This document shows, piece after piece, positions 34,592-47,715 of a DNA stretch of 64,000 bases. The position numbers were made by a program, and so were the translations under genes. This stretch comes from Apostichopus japonicus (lineage: Eukaryota > Echinodermata > Holothuroidea > Aspidochirotida > Stichopodidae), in the NCBI RefSeq assembly GCF_037975245.1, contig NC_092571.1, positions 14,875,917-14,939,916 on the forward strand, read 5' to 3'. The notes under the pieces are model-generated. The model did not search any database and was not told the origin of the DNA. It saw only the letters and a list, made by a program, of their open reading frames with translations. How positions within the stretch are numbered: position 1 is the first letter of the stretch; every line of letters begins with the position of its first letter.

Positions 34592-35969
34592 TAACATGTT
34601 TTAAACGGTTTTCGAATAAATATGAGAAAGGTTTACATGCAAGTACAGTATATACTGTTTATTGTCGATCACATCGGATAGGAAATGGTCGTTAAAACTG
34701 TGAATATATACATGTATGCAGCCGAATGGATTCGAGGAGCTTCTACTCAGACAAGACGAGGCGAGCAACTTACAAACTTGACCTCATTCAAGTAGCTCTT
34801 GTTCATGTCCCCTGAAGATGTGTTTACTTGCACGTAATGAGGTCATTTTTCATTAGTCGCTCACTTTACAGTCATTAGAATTGGACTACTTCAATGTCAT
34901 TTGACACATCCAAACGTGTCCAATTGATTGATAAGGGGGACTCATGGAATGACTCAAGTGATCTTCAATCTCAAATGTTTTTATATGTTTCTACACATGT
35001 TTTTTAGGTTAAGAGGTTCGGATGTACAATGCTGCAGAGAAACTTATTATCTGAGTTAAATGGTTCCTTCCGTCGCTTAAAAATTTAAAATACCTTTTTA
35101 TCTTGTTTTAATTAATTTTTTTTAAATTAAATTTCAATAAAATTGCTGTATCTCTCATGTGATTTCATATACTCTGATGTGACAAAATGGGTTAATAGTC
35201 CTTCAAAACTTTTTTTTCACTTTTTTTCATTATTTACTTCTTTAACAGAGGTTGGCTTTAGCAAATGCTGAAATTGAAGAGGGGAAAACAAATTAATTTC
35301 TGCTACAAGTTGTCACTATCAGTGGTCACGCACTGAAGAAGAGCTAGTTATGTTCACAAACTTTGCAAAATCCAAACATGGCTGTTTTTACTGACAAGCA
35401 CTCACTAAAACAGGTTTTTGTATCCCCTTCGGGACCCAGCATTTCTCTGAATATTACTGCATAGTTGTTAAACAGCTTCCACATCCCTTAACCCTTTAGT
35501 CTATGCCTTCATTTCGTCTGCCATCCCCACACAACCCCCCCCCCCCCAAAAAAAAAAAAACCCAACAACATCGAAACATTTTTAATATGCACAATGGCAA
35601 AAATGGCAGACACCTGACATAACATGTAAACACTGCTATCTTCTATACGTAACAAGATCCTCCTTCGATAGTTCTGGGAGTTGTTCATCTTACAGACATA
35701 TATCATTGCAGCTAAAGATGAAAAGCTGGCTTTACGTTTACCTATAACAGGATCTGGCTGTAGATTCATACTGGTGATAAATTGTAAAACTCTAGTGTAT
35801 ATATGTCAGAAGGATCCTTGCTACTACTAATTCAACAGAGGGATGCCATTTAAAACATAATAAGTTGTTGGTGTATTTTTGTCCACACGATATGACTATA
35901 CGAACAAGTCACTAGCCATTGTTTCGAATTGGGGTGTGAGTTAGGGAGGGGGGGGGTGGGGGAGTATAG
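34592..35969. other. Intronic non-coding
   Basis: No supported exon. A C run followed by an A run lies at about 35537-35561, and G-rich DNA at about 35945-35962. Confidence 0.5.
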
Positions 35970-36309
35970 CATCCGATTCACATAGTAGCTTGCAATAATA
36001 CTATATGATTGTAATACAATAACAAACATCCACAATAATATTGTTGCATTTCGTATTGCCCTTGTTACATAGTATCGTACAATAATATTGTATCATCATA
36101 ATAATATAATATATAACATCCACAATAATAAGGTTGCATTTAGTTATGCCCGTTTTACAAGTATCGTAAAATAATATTGTATCATAATAATCATTGGATA
36201 TAGCATATAGTATTACATGGTACAATAATATATGATGCTAACAATTATATTGTTAATATTTTTTAAATGACAGTACAATATAGTATTGTATACTAGCATG
36301 TGAATCGGG
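35970..36309. mobile_element. MITE with CCGATTCACA-type ends and internal duplication
   Basis: The left end CATCCGATTCACATAGTAGC and the right-end complement TACCCGATTCACATGCTAG match, and both continue inward with CAATA-ATACTATAT, so the arms are about 30-38 bp. Inside, a 90-bp unit starting AACATCCACAATAATA is repeated twice (36025 and 36115). TATAG flanks both ends. The terminus resembles that of the foldback element at 57853-58162. Confidence 0.65.
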
Positions 36310-36877
36310 TATAGGGGAGGAGGGTGTACATAGGTTGTCTGAAGGAGGAATCTTAAGGAAGCGGTGTTCATCTTCCCCTTTCGGAATTTTTTTCTTTGGG
36401 TTAGGGCGACTAGATGTTTCGTTATATGACGAGAAAACTCTTTATTTTATAGTACATTACCCTTTTCCTATAGCGTGCCTAAAACTTCTAAATAAACACA
36501 ATTTTTTTGGCCCCCACAACATTCTGGTTAAACTGATCCTCTTTCGTATATGCAAATTTGGTTTCTAAATTTCTCGAGGGATTATATGGCCGAGGACCAT
36601 GCATTCGTTTGCCCTGCTCCCTGCACTATAGTCAAAATAAATTGAATAATAAATGGAAGAAGACATTTGTAACAATATTTCACAAGTGAACGGCATCTCC
36701 CGAACGTTTTGCAAGCCGGTCTGTGAGCTTATCATTTTTAAATTATTTAAATTATTTTGCCGAACGTGATGGGAAGATGCCATTAGCTGAAAGTGGAGAA
36801 GAATTTTGACAGGAATAATTTTCCCGATTACTTCAAATCATATTTTACTTTTTTTTGGCGGGAGGGGAGGGGGGTTG

Positions 36878-36914
<37 letters not shown>

Positions 36915-36916
36915 TG

Positions 36917-36949
<33 letters not shown>

Positions 36950-37851
36950 ATATGGCTCCAGAGTTCGTATTTCACTCAGGTAATTTTGCCTCTCTGTGAA
37001 TACAAAGATGAAGATCGGAAATTTGAAACTTTCAGATTTCGATTTTAAGTCTGCCGGAGGATTCGGAATAGACGAGACCTGCATCTCATACAAGCAGATT
37101 AATTGTGTTTATTTCTGTAAATATATTTTTCTTCTTTCTATTATAGAGATCTTTTCCGTTAAGTTAAATGACTCTCGTATATCTGGGATGTGGTATACTG
37201 CAGATAACTTTTAACATAAAGTGAATAGCCATTGTGATAGCATTTTATGAAAATAAGTCACAAGTAGTGACGCTTACCCCCCAAAAATGGTATAATAGAA
37301 AGTCAATGGCTATGTAGGTTCATATAGCCAAAATAAACAAAAATCGCTAATAGCTTAGAAGACTTAATCCGTCAGTAATAAATTATGAAATGGTGAGAAC
37401 AAAATGGAAGTCTTCTTCCACTTTAATTATACTTGATATATACTTTTCAGGTTTGATGTCATTGCTGATGTTGCAAAAGAGCGGTGAAAAGATAATCATG
37501 AATTGGGGTGGCGAGGTGGGTGGCGAGGGGGGGGGGGGTTTAAAAAACTGATGATAGGGGTAGGACTTGTTACATATTGATAAACTAAGAAAGTTAGGTT
37601 ATACTTGGTCTTATTCGATCGGTTACAAAACAAAAATTACCCGTGGATAATCTTTTCTAGCCTTATAAAGACCGATAAACTGTACAGTTTACTCTCAGTG
37701 TCAGTTTCTAAACGTGAAGGTTTCTATTTAAATGACGTCAGACATTATTTCAATCTTGCATCTCAGTACCTGAAATGATCCTGCTTGGATCCAGGGATTG
37801 TTGGTGTACACCCCCCACCCCTCCCCCCTTACTCTACCTCTCCCAACTACC
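36310..37851. other. Intronic non-coding with AT/GT microsatellite
   Basis: No supported exon. (AT)n at about 36884-36911 and (GT)n at about 36926-36948 follow a G-rich tract (36860-36874). Another G run lies at 37527-37541. Confidence 0.6.
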
Positions 37852-38158
37852 TGTGCTGTGGCCGAGTGGATAAGGGCAGTGGCATTTGAAGCAATGAGGC
37901 TTAGCAATCGGGAGGTTCGGGATTCGATACCCGTCCAGGTCATAGTAAGGTGGGGTTTTTCATCTAAGAGCAATCTACGATTTTTTTCCCATCTGAAATG
38001 ACTTTCTCAATTGAAAAGATCCCAAATATGAGTTAAAAATGTTGAATTGGAAGCCACCCGACGTGTAAGTTGTAAGCCATAAGCCCTTGCGGGTTTCTCC
38101 CATATTTTGTGGTCGCTTAAACATCGTCAAAATAACTGCTGATTATTATTATTATAAT
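37852..38158 (+). mobile_element. tRNA-derived SINE family A, copy 2
   Basis: The head contains A box GTGGCCGAGTGG (37858-37869) and B box GATTCGATACCC (37921-37932), with a spacing typical of a Leu/Ser-type tRNA. The anticodon-region remnant is followed by a body matching 10288-10591 on the other strand. It ends in (ATT)n at about 38140-38157. Both copies are also preceded by a C-rich stretch (CCCCCCACCCC), so the family may have a short C-rich 5' leader. Confidence 0.85.
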
Positions 38159-40165
38159 TTCAGTCCCACACGAACAAATTAAAAGTAGTTATAATTTTAA
38201 GCACAACCTTGCGTGTAGACTTACACTCATAGTCTCATTTTCATCCTTATTTCTTCGGAAGGAGGACCCCCCCCGCTCCTCTGCCTCCCAGACGCCCCTA
38301 TATGGCCGTCGACTGAAGGGACCCCAAGGCAACACATCCTCTCATTCTTTTTTTCTTTTTTTAAATACCGGCTCCGTCCCTGACCATTGTTCCAAGGGTG
38401 ATAGCAATTAATGAAACAGACACGATGTCAATTGGCTTTCCTTTTTATTTTTAACGCAAAGACACTTACAGGTTTCATATTTTTTTTGTGACAAATTTTC
38501 TTTGGCATTTATATGAATTTCGGTGAATTAATTAGATGACATGTAAACACAAGAACATTAAGAACGTTTTAAACAATAACTTTAAAACAATTTTTCTGTT
38601 GAAAAATAATTCAAAAGGTATTTTCGGAATAGTTTGAGGTAACTTTGCATGTCTTCTCCCTTAGATCTGACGTCACATGTCCCACTGCCACGGACAGAGT
38701 CATTTTTTCGCACCCCCCCCCCCCCCTCCGACTCAAACTTTATACCCAAGAATTTTCCACTTTGTAATTGTAGTTTAAATGTTGAATGATTTCAATGGGG
38801 TCTGCGATTTAGTTTACAAATTAAGTAAGTCCCTTATAGGTTTCCGTAATTCATCTGTCGTCTGCTCCGTATGCAAATGACAACAGATATAAATGAATAT
38901 TTCAACTTAAAAAAAATAGAATAAGATATACCTTCACTGAAAGGGTTCAGTTATACATGTAAACCTACTTACTTTGAGAGATGATAAATGCCACAGTTTA
39001 CAAATATTTAACGTATTCTGGCATAACATAATGTCGTGAGCTCATCTAACTGTGATAAATTGTTCCCCCAATACTACCGCAGTAGGTATCGTGTGTTTGT
39101 TTTAAAGAACACAGCTGCAATGCGCGGTTTGCTATTTATATCTGACCGTACTAGTGAAGATGATATATCAGCTAAAGGACGCGTCTCGTTTAAAGCAGCA
39201 TGTTCGTAGAACGAAAACAGAAAGAAGTGTTTTTTTTGTGTGTGGATATGGTCGCTGTGGGTGGGGGCCCGGGGGAGGGTGGTGTTATTCTTGTTGCTGT
39301 TGCTGTTGCAGTTTTTGGTGACGATATTTGTTATACAATGATCATGTAGGCTACAAGTCACGAGAGAGTTACTTTCTTACTTTCTCTTAACAATGCGCAA
39401 CAGCTGTATACACATAGCCTAACTGTGGCGTACTTCCATAACAGGTATATAGTCTCGTCTGTTCGACTTTGCATGCAAGCATCGGGGTTGAAACTGTTAT
39501 TGTCATTTAATGATGATGAAAGTAAGTACTCATGCTCGTCCCAAACAAAACTGCATGGTGACAGGGCGACACATTTGTTAATCTTATTGGACTAAACGAG
39601 TGACGTAATATTTTGGTGTGGCACCGAATGCGCACAGGTATAGTACAGTGCGTGTCCTAATGTTTGCTCTGCGCGAGGTGGTTACTGAGTACAAACTATA
39701 GTAGTACACATTCCTAATATCAGTGGGCTTGTATAGTCTCTATATGTCTGGCCACATGAGTATTCCACCTGTATTACTGATATTTGGCAACTTAACGGCT
39801 AACTTTTACTTCAAGCTTTGCTGTCTCCACCATGAACCGCACTCACCCATGCACCTTTAAAAGTTTGTGATACAAACTTAACGAGGCTAGTTGGTTCTGA
39901 GCATGCGTAGTATCGATCCTTTGCGTGCAAGGAATCGTGATAATCAGAGGAACGTATAAAATAATCCCCATGATGGCATACGTATACGTGACCACTGTCC
40001 TTCTATGTGAACACGAAAAGTGGAATCAAGAATGGATTAAGTACTTGGCCCAAAACTCTTTTTTTTTCTTTTCTTTTTTCATTCTGTTTTTTTCTTTTGG
40101 AGGAGGGGGGAGGGGACCTGGTTAGTCTGCAAGGGATTTTATTATTATTATTATTATTATTATTA

Positions 40166-40199
<34 letters not shown>

Positions 40200-43100
40200 C
40201 TATATATTATCTGTATTAGTTTGTGTGTATGGGTGTGTGTGTGTGTGGGTATTTGTATGTGTATGTATATGTCCTTTTTTTCGCGTGTGTAAGCGTGAGT
40301 TTTGTATTCACTGAAGGTTTGTTTTTCTGGATGTGTATACATATATTTCGGTATAAGAGGAGAAGAAGAAATACTCAATTCAGAATCAATTTTTGCATGA
40401 TGTTAATAATTCCTTTGTATCATTCAGATAACATACCTATGTTGTTATCAGAACTCTAAATATAATCGATGTACCATATACATGTTTAATAATCGTGAAT
40501 AAATGAAATGGATAAAAATTATTATTATTAGTAGTATTATTAGTATTATTATCCTTATTATTATTTTTTAAGTAAAGTTTTCATATTACACAATCCTTTA
40601 CAGTAGAAAACAACATTCTGAACATAGGCCTATTTCTAGTTCTATATACTTGTCATTCATCTTCATATCAACATCACCCTTCTACTTTCAGTTTTTTCAT
40701 CAGCATTTTTATTATTTTGTTTGTAGAGGGGGTTTAAATTAGTTCACGAAAGTTTAATTTTGTCTTTTTCAAGTATAAGCAATCAGTTTTGGATCTTGAG
40801 CCTTGACAGTTTTTTTCTTCTTTTTTTTCCCCGCCTAAATTACATCGTATTAAACAATATTCATGTAATAAATTAGAGCACGAACCGTATCTCAGCAAAA
40901 GGGCAAGAAATAGGGAGACATTACTCATTTGTTTATATATACCGAGTGATGATGGAATAGCCCCCCTTGGACTTTATCTAATTTTGGTTCGCCCGTTCCT
41001 ATATTGGCTTTAATGTTATATATTAACGAAGAACACACTCTGATTCTAAAATTACAGACCATAAATTATTTTTCAAGATACGGCCATTCTTTTTATGGTG
41101 TCGTTTGATTGTCAACACTCGCGAAGCTGGTCGAGTCCATGTGTATCTTTTGCTGACGTCATACCGGTATCACGGAACAAAATGAAGCAACTATCGGGTC
41201 GCCGCTACTCAGCAAGATACCACACAGTCAGATAGCTCAAAGAGAAATAAAAACAGAAGGCGAAAAAAATTATAAAAAGAAATGAAAGAAAGAAAGTAAG
41301 TTGAGCTCTCTTGTTAGCGCGACTGTACGGATATGCCAGGCTAGATTATCGTATGACAGGTGATGAGAAACCGTTCCGGTAAAATGATGTTTTTAAACTC
41401 GGGTTTCGAATTGTTGGTGTAACAGCAGCTAGTATAGGATACTCATGCATGAGTAACGTCACCAGGCAAAAATATCAATAAGAAATAGTTTTGGCGGTAG
41501 CAGGACATGTGTAATAATTTCAGAACTGAAGAACAGAATAAAACTTGTTGTTATTGTTGTTTTCGCTGTTGTTGATATTATACCTCGTCTCGTAGAGACA
41601 GTTCTTAATTGTTACAGTTGTGATGGAATTTAAACCTATACTCGGAATGACTCTAACACAGTATGATGCTGTATAATTATGTGTAATGATGTTTAAACAA
41701 TATTTCACATTCCCCGAGTTTGCCTTTGTACTAATGAGATGTAGGCTAATGTTGTTAACTGATTTCAACGTATTTTGCACGAAATGGTTCCATCTTAGAT
41801 CAGTGTATAAAACCCATTGGGCTCTACATAGCAATTCCTTGATTATGCCTTTTCCTGTGTTATCAATACATTGCCATGACCCTTCGTATAGGTTGCGAGT
41901 GTGAGAGGTAAACTTGTTAGATTTACTACATCAGATTACGGGTTTCACGGAAGGATCGGGCATTCATTTAATGGTTGCGTATAAACCTATATAACTAATA
42001 ATCGACTCTCCCGATAGCGAAGTATAGCCGCCTTACGTCACATTAAAACACGAGGTAAATGTAACTTGTCCAAAAACGATCGCTTCATTCTCAAAGGACA
42101 AGCACACTTGTGCGCATGAGTTCCAACAAATTTACCAGCTATGGGCAGTTTTTTTTATCCGTTGTTCAATTTTCCATTTAATGTTATTTTATTATGCTCC
42201 TGTTGTCGACGAAGTTGAATACCACCCCTACCCTCACCTCACCCCATCCCACCGCCACCCTCAAATAAGTGAAAGCTTATACGTCAAACGGCTGAGACAT
42301 CGTTAGACAATAAATTAGATATATAATTACTTCTAAACGCAAGCTTGTGCTAATAAATTATCTTTATTTTTGTGTCATGATCAACAGAGTGAGGTGCACC
42401 CGTATATTTCAAAAAATAAAATAAAAAAATCCCCGACAATTTTTTACGCCGCCTGCCGATGTACCCCACCCCTTGCTTCCAGCCCCTGCCCCCCCCCTTG
42501 CTCACAGTGCAACTGGTTGTAACTAACAGATTCTCCTCAATCTTAGCTATACTGTCCCTAGAGACTTCTTCGCATAATCTCATCCCTCCCCTCTTCCTTT
42601 TTTTTTTCATTTCGCTTTTAGATTATGACTCTTCAATCGTTTACTTTAAAGCTAGAAGGTAAATGACTATATAGCAAAGTATATACTGTCATAAGATATC
42701 GGAGTACAGACGCCGGCATGTAGTGACGTCACGCTGACGTCGTGATGTTGTTTCTACGATGGTCAAATTTCTTTTATTATAATAAAGATTGTTATTTATA
42801 ACTCCGGCGAATATCAATGTTACATATGCTGCTGACGAGAGACTTCAGCAGCATACTTCTTTGTTGTTCATCTTAAGTAGAAAGGTTGTTCTAACATCTC
42901 GTAGGTTACGGGAAAGAAAACATGCCAGACATTTTCCCCGCTCAGACGAGGGGAAGAAAACTTTCTTTGTTACTCCCCGCCATTGTCATAACTTGTGAAT
43001 TGTCAAACTGGGTTGACAGATGTAAAATATCTGAAATGCCATCGTGTGGCTGTGATACAGGAACGTCTCACATGAAAAATAAGCATTAATGTAAAAAGAA

Positions 43101-43284
43101 TAGAGTATGTTTCTTGAAAACACAATGTAGGTGACTTCAAAGGGAAAAAATGTATTTCATTCAGCAACTTATATGTATATATATCTAGAAATAAATATAT
43201 ACATATATACGTATGTATAAAAATGATATATTCGCTCATAAATTAGTGGAGGCGCTTTCACTGTTTTCGTTCACACGCCATGTT
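38159..43284. other. Intronic non-coding
   Basis: No supported exon. Low-complexity blocks: C runs at about 38267-38275 and 38715-38727; (ATT)n at 40140-40197; GT-rich at about 40220-40262; T/G-rich at 40060-40118. A CCGGCTCCGTCCCTGAC end-like fragment near 38370 may be a transposon relic. Confidence 0.5.
40140..40197. repeat. (ATT)n microsatellite
   Basis: About 19 ATT units with one interruption (ATC). Confidence 0.95.
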
Positions 43285-43533
43285 ATTTATATTACCGGTC
43301 CTAAGTAATGTCCAAAAAAGTCGTACTTCAATGTCGGCAAGACTTTCGCTGTCACCCTGCAAGAAACTTTCCTCGGGGAGACCATTTGGTTGTATGACGA
43401 TATACCCTTATCCAAACATGTGTCGGGAACAATTTTTGGAAGGTTAGAATAGCGAGAGAAAGGACTTTTGAATCGTTCTAACCAAGTTTATTATGACTCA
43501 CATTTAGGGGTCAAAACTGATGACCTTTAATGT
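43285..43533 (+). mobile_element. Possible diverged MITE family A relative
   Basis: Similar in order to 3324-3576: CAAGAAACTTTCCTC-GGGAGACCATT, GGAACAATTT-GGA, GAGAAAGGAC and a right end GGGGTCA--ACTGATGACCTTTAA. The left TTAA is not visible. Similarity by eye is patchy. Confidence 0.35.
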
Positions 43534-44340
43534 ATTCTATTTGAGCAAAATACTAGATTGTTAGTTTGCCTTTGTGCACCTCAAAAATGAGCTTAAAATC
43601 CCGAAAAGGTTTACGAGTTCCTTTCGAAAGCAAAGATCGCCAGTTTAACTTTGCATAAAAAGAGCCATCGAGAGCTTGTTCTGCCTCAGGGCAAAATTAT
43701 GTCGCCAGGTTCCTAGCCTTTTTTCAAACTTTTTTATTTAAGTATACTATGAAAAGATAAAGCACTTTTATTTATTCTCTTGTTTTTTGTCAGGGATCTT
43801 TCGTATTTTCCAGGGCCCCCTAATTGACCCCGTGCCCTGGGGTTGTGGCCTCAATGGTTGAAAGACCTGGGCTTGAGAAGCCTTAGATTCAACTATAGCG
43901 TATACTATAAAAGATTGTTATTATGACATATGATTATGACATATGATGAGTCTAAGTATACTCAGTTGCACGATCAGGCTAACCAATGTCACTTTTATTT
44001 ACGTTAAAATAGAACTATACACTTCTTTAACGTTTCGTGTATGTAACATTGATCGCCCTAGTGAACTTTAAGTCAAGGAATCGAGGATTTGTGTTTGAAA
44101 TTAAGAATCGCAATAAGAACCCAAACATACAAAATATTGACAAGATTACATTAGTATAAGTTATCTGTATTTGATCCCAGTTAGAAATATGTTTGCAAAA
44201 GAAATGAAAAAACATCATACAGAAAATTCGGACGAAACCTTACAGTATCCTGTAATGTAATAATACTGTAATTTCTTTTCAAAATAAAACAAAACTGTTA
44301 GCAAAACTGCTTATCCACTAAAGAGCCTGTGTAAGGGAAT
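43534..44340. other. Intronic non-coding
   Basis: No exon recognised. A CAGGGCCCCCTAATTGACCCC segment near 43811 looks like a transposon-end relic, without a partner seen. Confidence 0.4.
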
Positions 44341-44342
44341 AG

Positions 44343-44390
44343 TACGAGGGCCTGACGTTTCGATCCTAGCAGGATCTTCTTCAGAGGCTA
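44343..44390 (-). ncRNA. Hammerhead-like motif, GATCC stem type
   Basis: On the minus strand: GCCT, CTGAAGA, A, a perfect 5-bp stem II (GATCC-TGCTA-GGATC, 44362-44376), GAAAC (44357-44361), GTC, then AGGC complementary to the first GCCT. This is the hammerhead order with stem III reduced to almost nothing, as reported for retroelement-borne hammerheads that act as dimers (family knowledge). Two degenerate relatives lie near 57450 and 57650. Confidence 0.5.
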
Positions 44391-45024
44391 AATAACAAGT
44401 AATTTCTTTCGTACGTTGTAAGCTACCATTTCTAATTGAATACTCTGATACGAAAAGTTCAAAGAAAAAAAGGGGGGGGGAAGAAGGAAAAAAAAACGTA
44501 ATTTAATTGTGTAAATATTGGACGAAATCTCGACTCCTTTTCTTGAATTTCATTGTACGTGATGGAGTGAAGACATAAGGAATCCAAGATATAAGCAACT
44601 TTCTGCTGCTTTAAAGTGGGTTAAACATAGTCTTCAATCATTGTTGTTTATACAGTCTCGTGGTTACAGCAAAGTAGTCACTTAATTCATGTTAAAAGAA
44701 CAGAAATAAAAAGAAAGAAAGATAGAATATGCTCTCCCCAGTCAAGTCAAAGAACGTGTATGGCTCATTTAGTCTCAAAGTTTTAAGATCAAGGATCTGT
44801 TACTTCATTTGTATAAACAAAGCATCAGTCGGGAGCGAGGGGCGAACTGGGGTGAGAAGGAGGAGGGAGGTGAAGGGTTCATCTATATCAAAGTATATCA
44901 AAGTCTGTATCAAAGTCTGTATCAAAGTAGGGAATATATAGATATAGATGGGTACTATTTTCGTTGTAATTTTTTTCAACCTGAAAATCATCCTCTAAGA
45001 TTAACTCGCTTTCAAATTGTTGCT

Positions 45025-45025
<1 letters not shown>

Positions 45026-45115
<90 letters not shown>
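45026..45115. repeat. (CA)n(TA)n compound microsatellite
   Basis: About 11 CA units, then about 33 AT units, ending 21 bases before the hammerhead motif. Confidence 0.95.
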
Positions 45116-45116
<1 letters not shown>

Positions 45117-45135
45117 AGACTACTGGAACATTAGT

Positions 45136-45180
45136 AGTTGTAACTCAGAGTTTCACGCGTTGAGCGATCATCAGACAACT
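45136..45180 (-). ncRNA. Hammerhead ribozyme-like motif, near-complete
   Basis: Minus strand from 45180: AGTTGT (stem I), CTGATGA (45174-45168, exact core), T, CGC-TCAAC-GCG (stem II, 45166-45156), T, GAAA (45154-45151) with CT-CTGA-G as a small stem III, TT as the UH cleavage step (45143-45142), then ACAACT (45141-45136), which pairs perfectly with the first arm. Every conserved core block is present and both outer stems are complementary. The one departure is a U-U opposition at the base of stem II. This is the type I layout found in Penelope-like elements. No reverse transcriptase or GIY-YIG coding region was seen nearby. Confidence 0.65.
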
Positions 45181-46221
45181 GAAGTATATTTCGCTCTGTC
45201 CACCGGACATAGAGCACTCAGCGCCAAGATAGACGCCAACCAACCAACTATATATATATTTATATATATAATATATATATAATATGTATAATATATATAA
45301 TATATTATATATATTTTATATATATATTATATATATACATGTATATATTTTATTGTTTATACGTTATAATTATTGCTCCATTAAATTCTCTCCAAATCAC
45401 GGTTCTCTATGATCTCGGTTGTCGTACTTTTCTACGTTGATAGGTTTATAACTGTATATAACTGTGCAGTAATTAAAACGACGTTTCATTTCTCGCATCT
45501 ATTGAAACATTTAATGGCAGTGATAACATAAATCTTCTAAATGAGTCATTCAGCTATGTAGATTACTTACAGAACAGACTTTCTCTATCAAGGGTTAAGC
45601 AGTAGACTGTAAAGCTCATGTATGAATATTTAACAATCAGACATGTTAGTAACCACGACTGTACAAACCCCCACAAATAAATGTCGAAAGTAGTTGCTTC
45701 AGACAGAGAGCGAATATACCAGGGGTGGGGGTGGGAGGGGGTGGGTGAAGCGGTAGAACAGGTAAATAAGAATAATTTTTCCTCAATGTGCAGATGTAAT
45801 GTTTGGCCCCACCCATGGCTATTTTCTGATTTATTGGGTGAGTAACATCAGACACACATTCGTGCACCCAATCCGTACACACGTGGACACACATTGTTAC
45901 CGCCATCGACGCGAGATACACCTACAGTGGAAAAACTTTGTGACGCATTGTAAGGTATATCCCGAGATCAAATTGCGTGTTACATCGTTCATAAAAGTGA
46001 TCTCAGATTCAATTCGATTAGATGGTTACATTTCAATCAATTTTTTCGATTAAAAATTTGCATGTTTTAAATGTTTTTTTTTTTTCAATATGCTTGAATG
46101 ATTTTCAATATATATCAATTTCTTCACTAAAATCTTCAACTTAGCAGAATGAGTAAAAAAAAATTCCTGTTTTAAATGTATGTACGAGAATTGTTGCATT
46201 TAGAACGCAAACCTCTGCTTT

Positions 46222-46283
<62 letters not shown>

Positions 46284-47349
46284 CTCCGAGTTGTTGGTCT
46301 AACGTCTTTTAGGCTCAAATCTTTCAAGTGTTTACATATCAAATTTGTGTCGGAATTGCTTTGCTAATCACAAAGCACTCTGGAAAAATAAACTTAATCA
46401 TCTTCCGGAGATGGGAAAACACGATTCTGTTCTCGAAGGGAGACCTGGCCAATAAATTTTTTGGGTGAAACTCTGACGTGAAAATTGTCCACAATTGATT
46501 GACCAGGTAGAAAATTTATGTTACGCAGTATATCTGTCAGTTCCACACTGCATGCAAGATAATTGGCATCAGCAATATATAGTTCACACATTGTAATTCG
46601 TGATTTTGGAATTAAAATTCTTCTTCATCGACAAAAAAAAAAAGGAAATTAAAACAAATCCGATCATAATTTTGTTTATATTCAATTTTAAACTTTTTTG
46701 TTAAAATTATTTCTTCCTTGTCGTCACGGTGGTAAAAAACAAAACATCCAATGAACTTGATACGTAAAACAAACAAGTATTGACGGCATGATAAGTTATA
46801 CAGAACTATATATATACCAACTATAGGACATTAAGTAGGATGAAGTTGACGGCTGAAAAAAAAATTGCCGGGTGTTTTCCGTATCTTTGTAATATCGTAA
46901 ATACCGGTATCCAGCATTCCCTATGTCGAAGATATGATCTTTTCAGATATGTTTTTGAGATACATCTGGTAACAACAGAGTGAATAATGTCATCATGGCA
47001 AATACATATGAAAATGCTTTCGTTTAAATCTTTTCGGGTAAAAAAATTATTTCTACAAAGTAAATGTATTTTGATGAAATTTTAAAGACCTTTGCAAGTT
47101 AGTTAAGCTAGCGGTCTAAATGTATATAGCAAGAGGATACATAAATGAGGAGATCATAAAAGAAAAGTTAATAGTTTGAAGGAAGGACATCTGCTATGAA
47201 ATCATAAAAAAGACCGCTCCGATTTATCAAGTCGAAATAGGTCGCATTCATGTTCAACTATATCTCGAGTTATTGATAAGATATTGAGATGGGACTTTTC
47301 GACTAGAACAGCTTGGAATATTTTCTTGAAGTTTTACAATACATTATCT
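45181..47349. other. Intronic non-coding with AT repeats
   Basis: AT-rich imperfect block at 45249-45345 and (AT)n at about 46225-46281. The minus ORF at 46394-46591 has a plausible-looking composition, but I recognise no family and it has no partner exons. Confidence 0.5.
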
Positions 47350-47370
47350 CACACCGGAATATCCCTTTAA
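47350..47370. mobile_element. Solo MITE family B end
   Basis: CACACCGGAATATCCCTTTAA matches the right end at 48192-48212. No left partner is evident. Confidence 0.45.
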
Positions 47371-47483
47371 GAAAAGCCAAATAGTAAAAGTAATAATCAG
47401 ATGAAGTATATAAAATATGATGAAGGAATTTGAACTAGAAGAAAGAAAACAGCCATTGGTAAATCGTTTTCAGAGTTGTGTCA

Positions 47484-47715
47484 GCCTTTATCAGGAAATG
47501 TGCTTTCAAACATTTAACCTTAAAGGGACAGTCCATGAGTAGCCTTCATCAGGAAATATACTTTCAAACATATAACTTTAAAGGGACAGTCCAGTGGAAG
47601 CCTTCATCAGGAAATATACTTTCAAACATATAACCTTAAAGGGACAGTCCAGTGGTAGCCTTCATCAGGAAATGTACTTTCAAACATTTAACCTTAAAGG
47701 GACAGTCCAGTGGTA
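47484..47715. repeat. 58-bp tandem array x 4 built from a MITE terminus
   Basis: Units start at 47484, 47542, 47600 and 47658, exactly 58 bases apart. The unit is CCTTCATCAGGAAAT-TACTTTCAAACAT-TAACC plus TTAAAGGGACAGTCCAGTGG. The second part equals the left terminus of the MITE family B element that follows. Confidence 0.9.

Noticed and set aside
46394-46591. 65-codon minus ORF with non-repetitive composition
   Set aside because: The peptide looks less random than its neighbours, but I could match it to no family and saw no adjoining exon.
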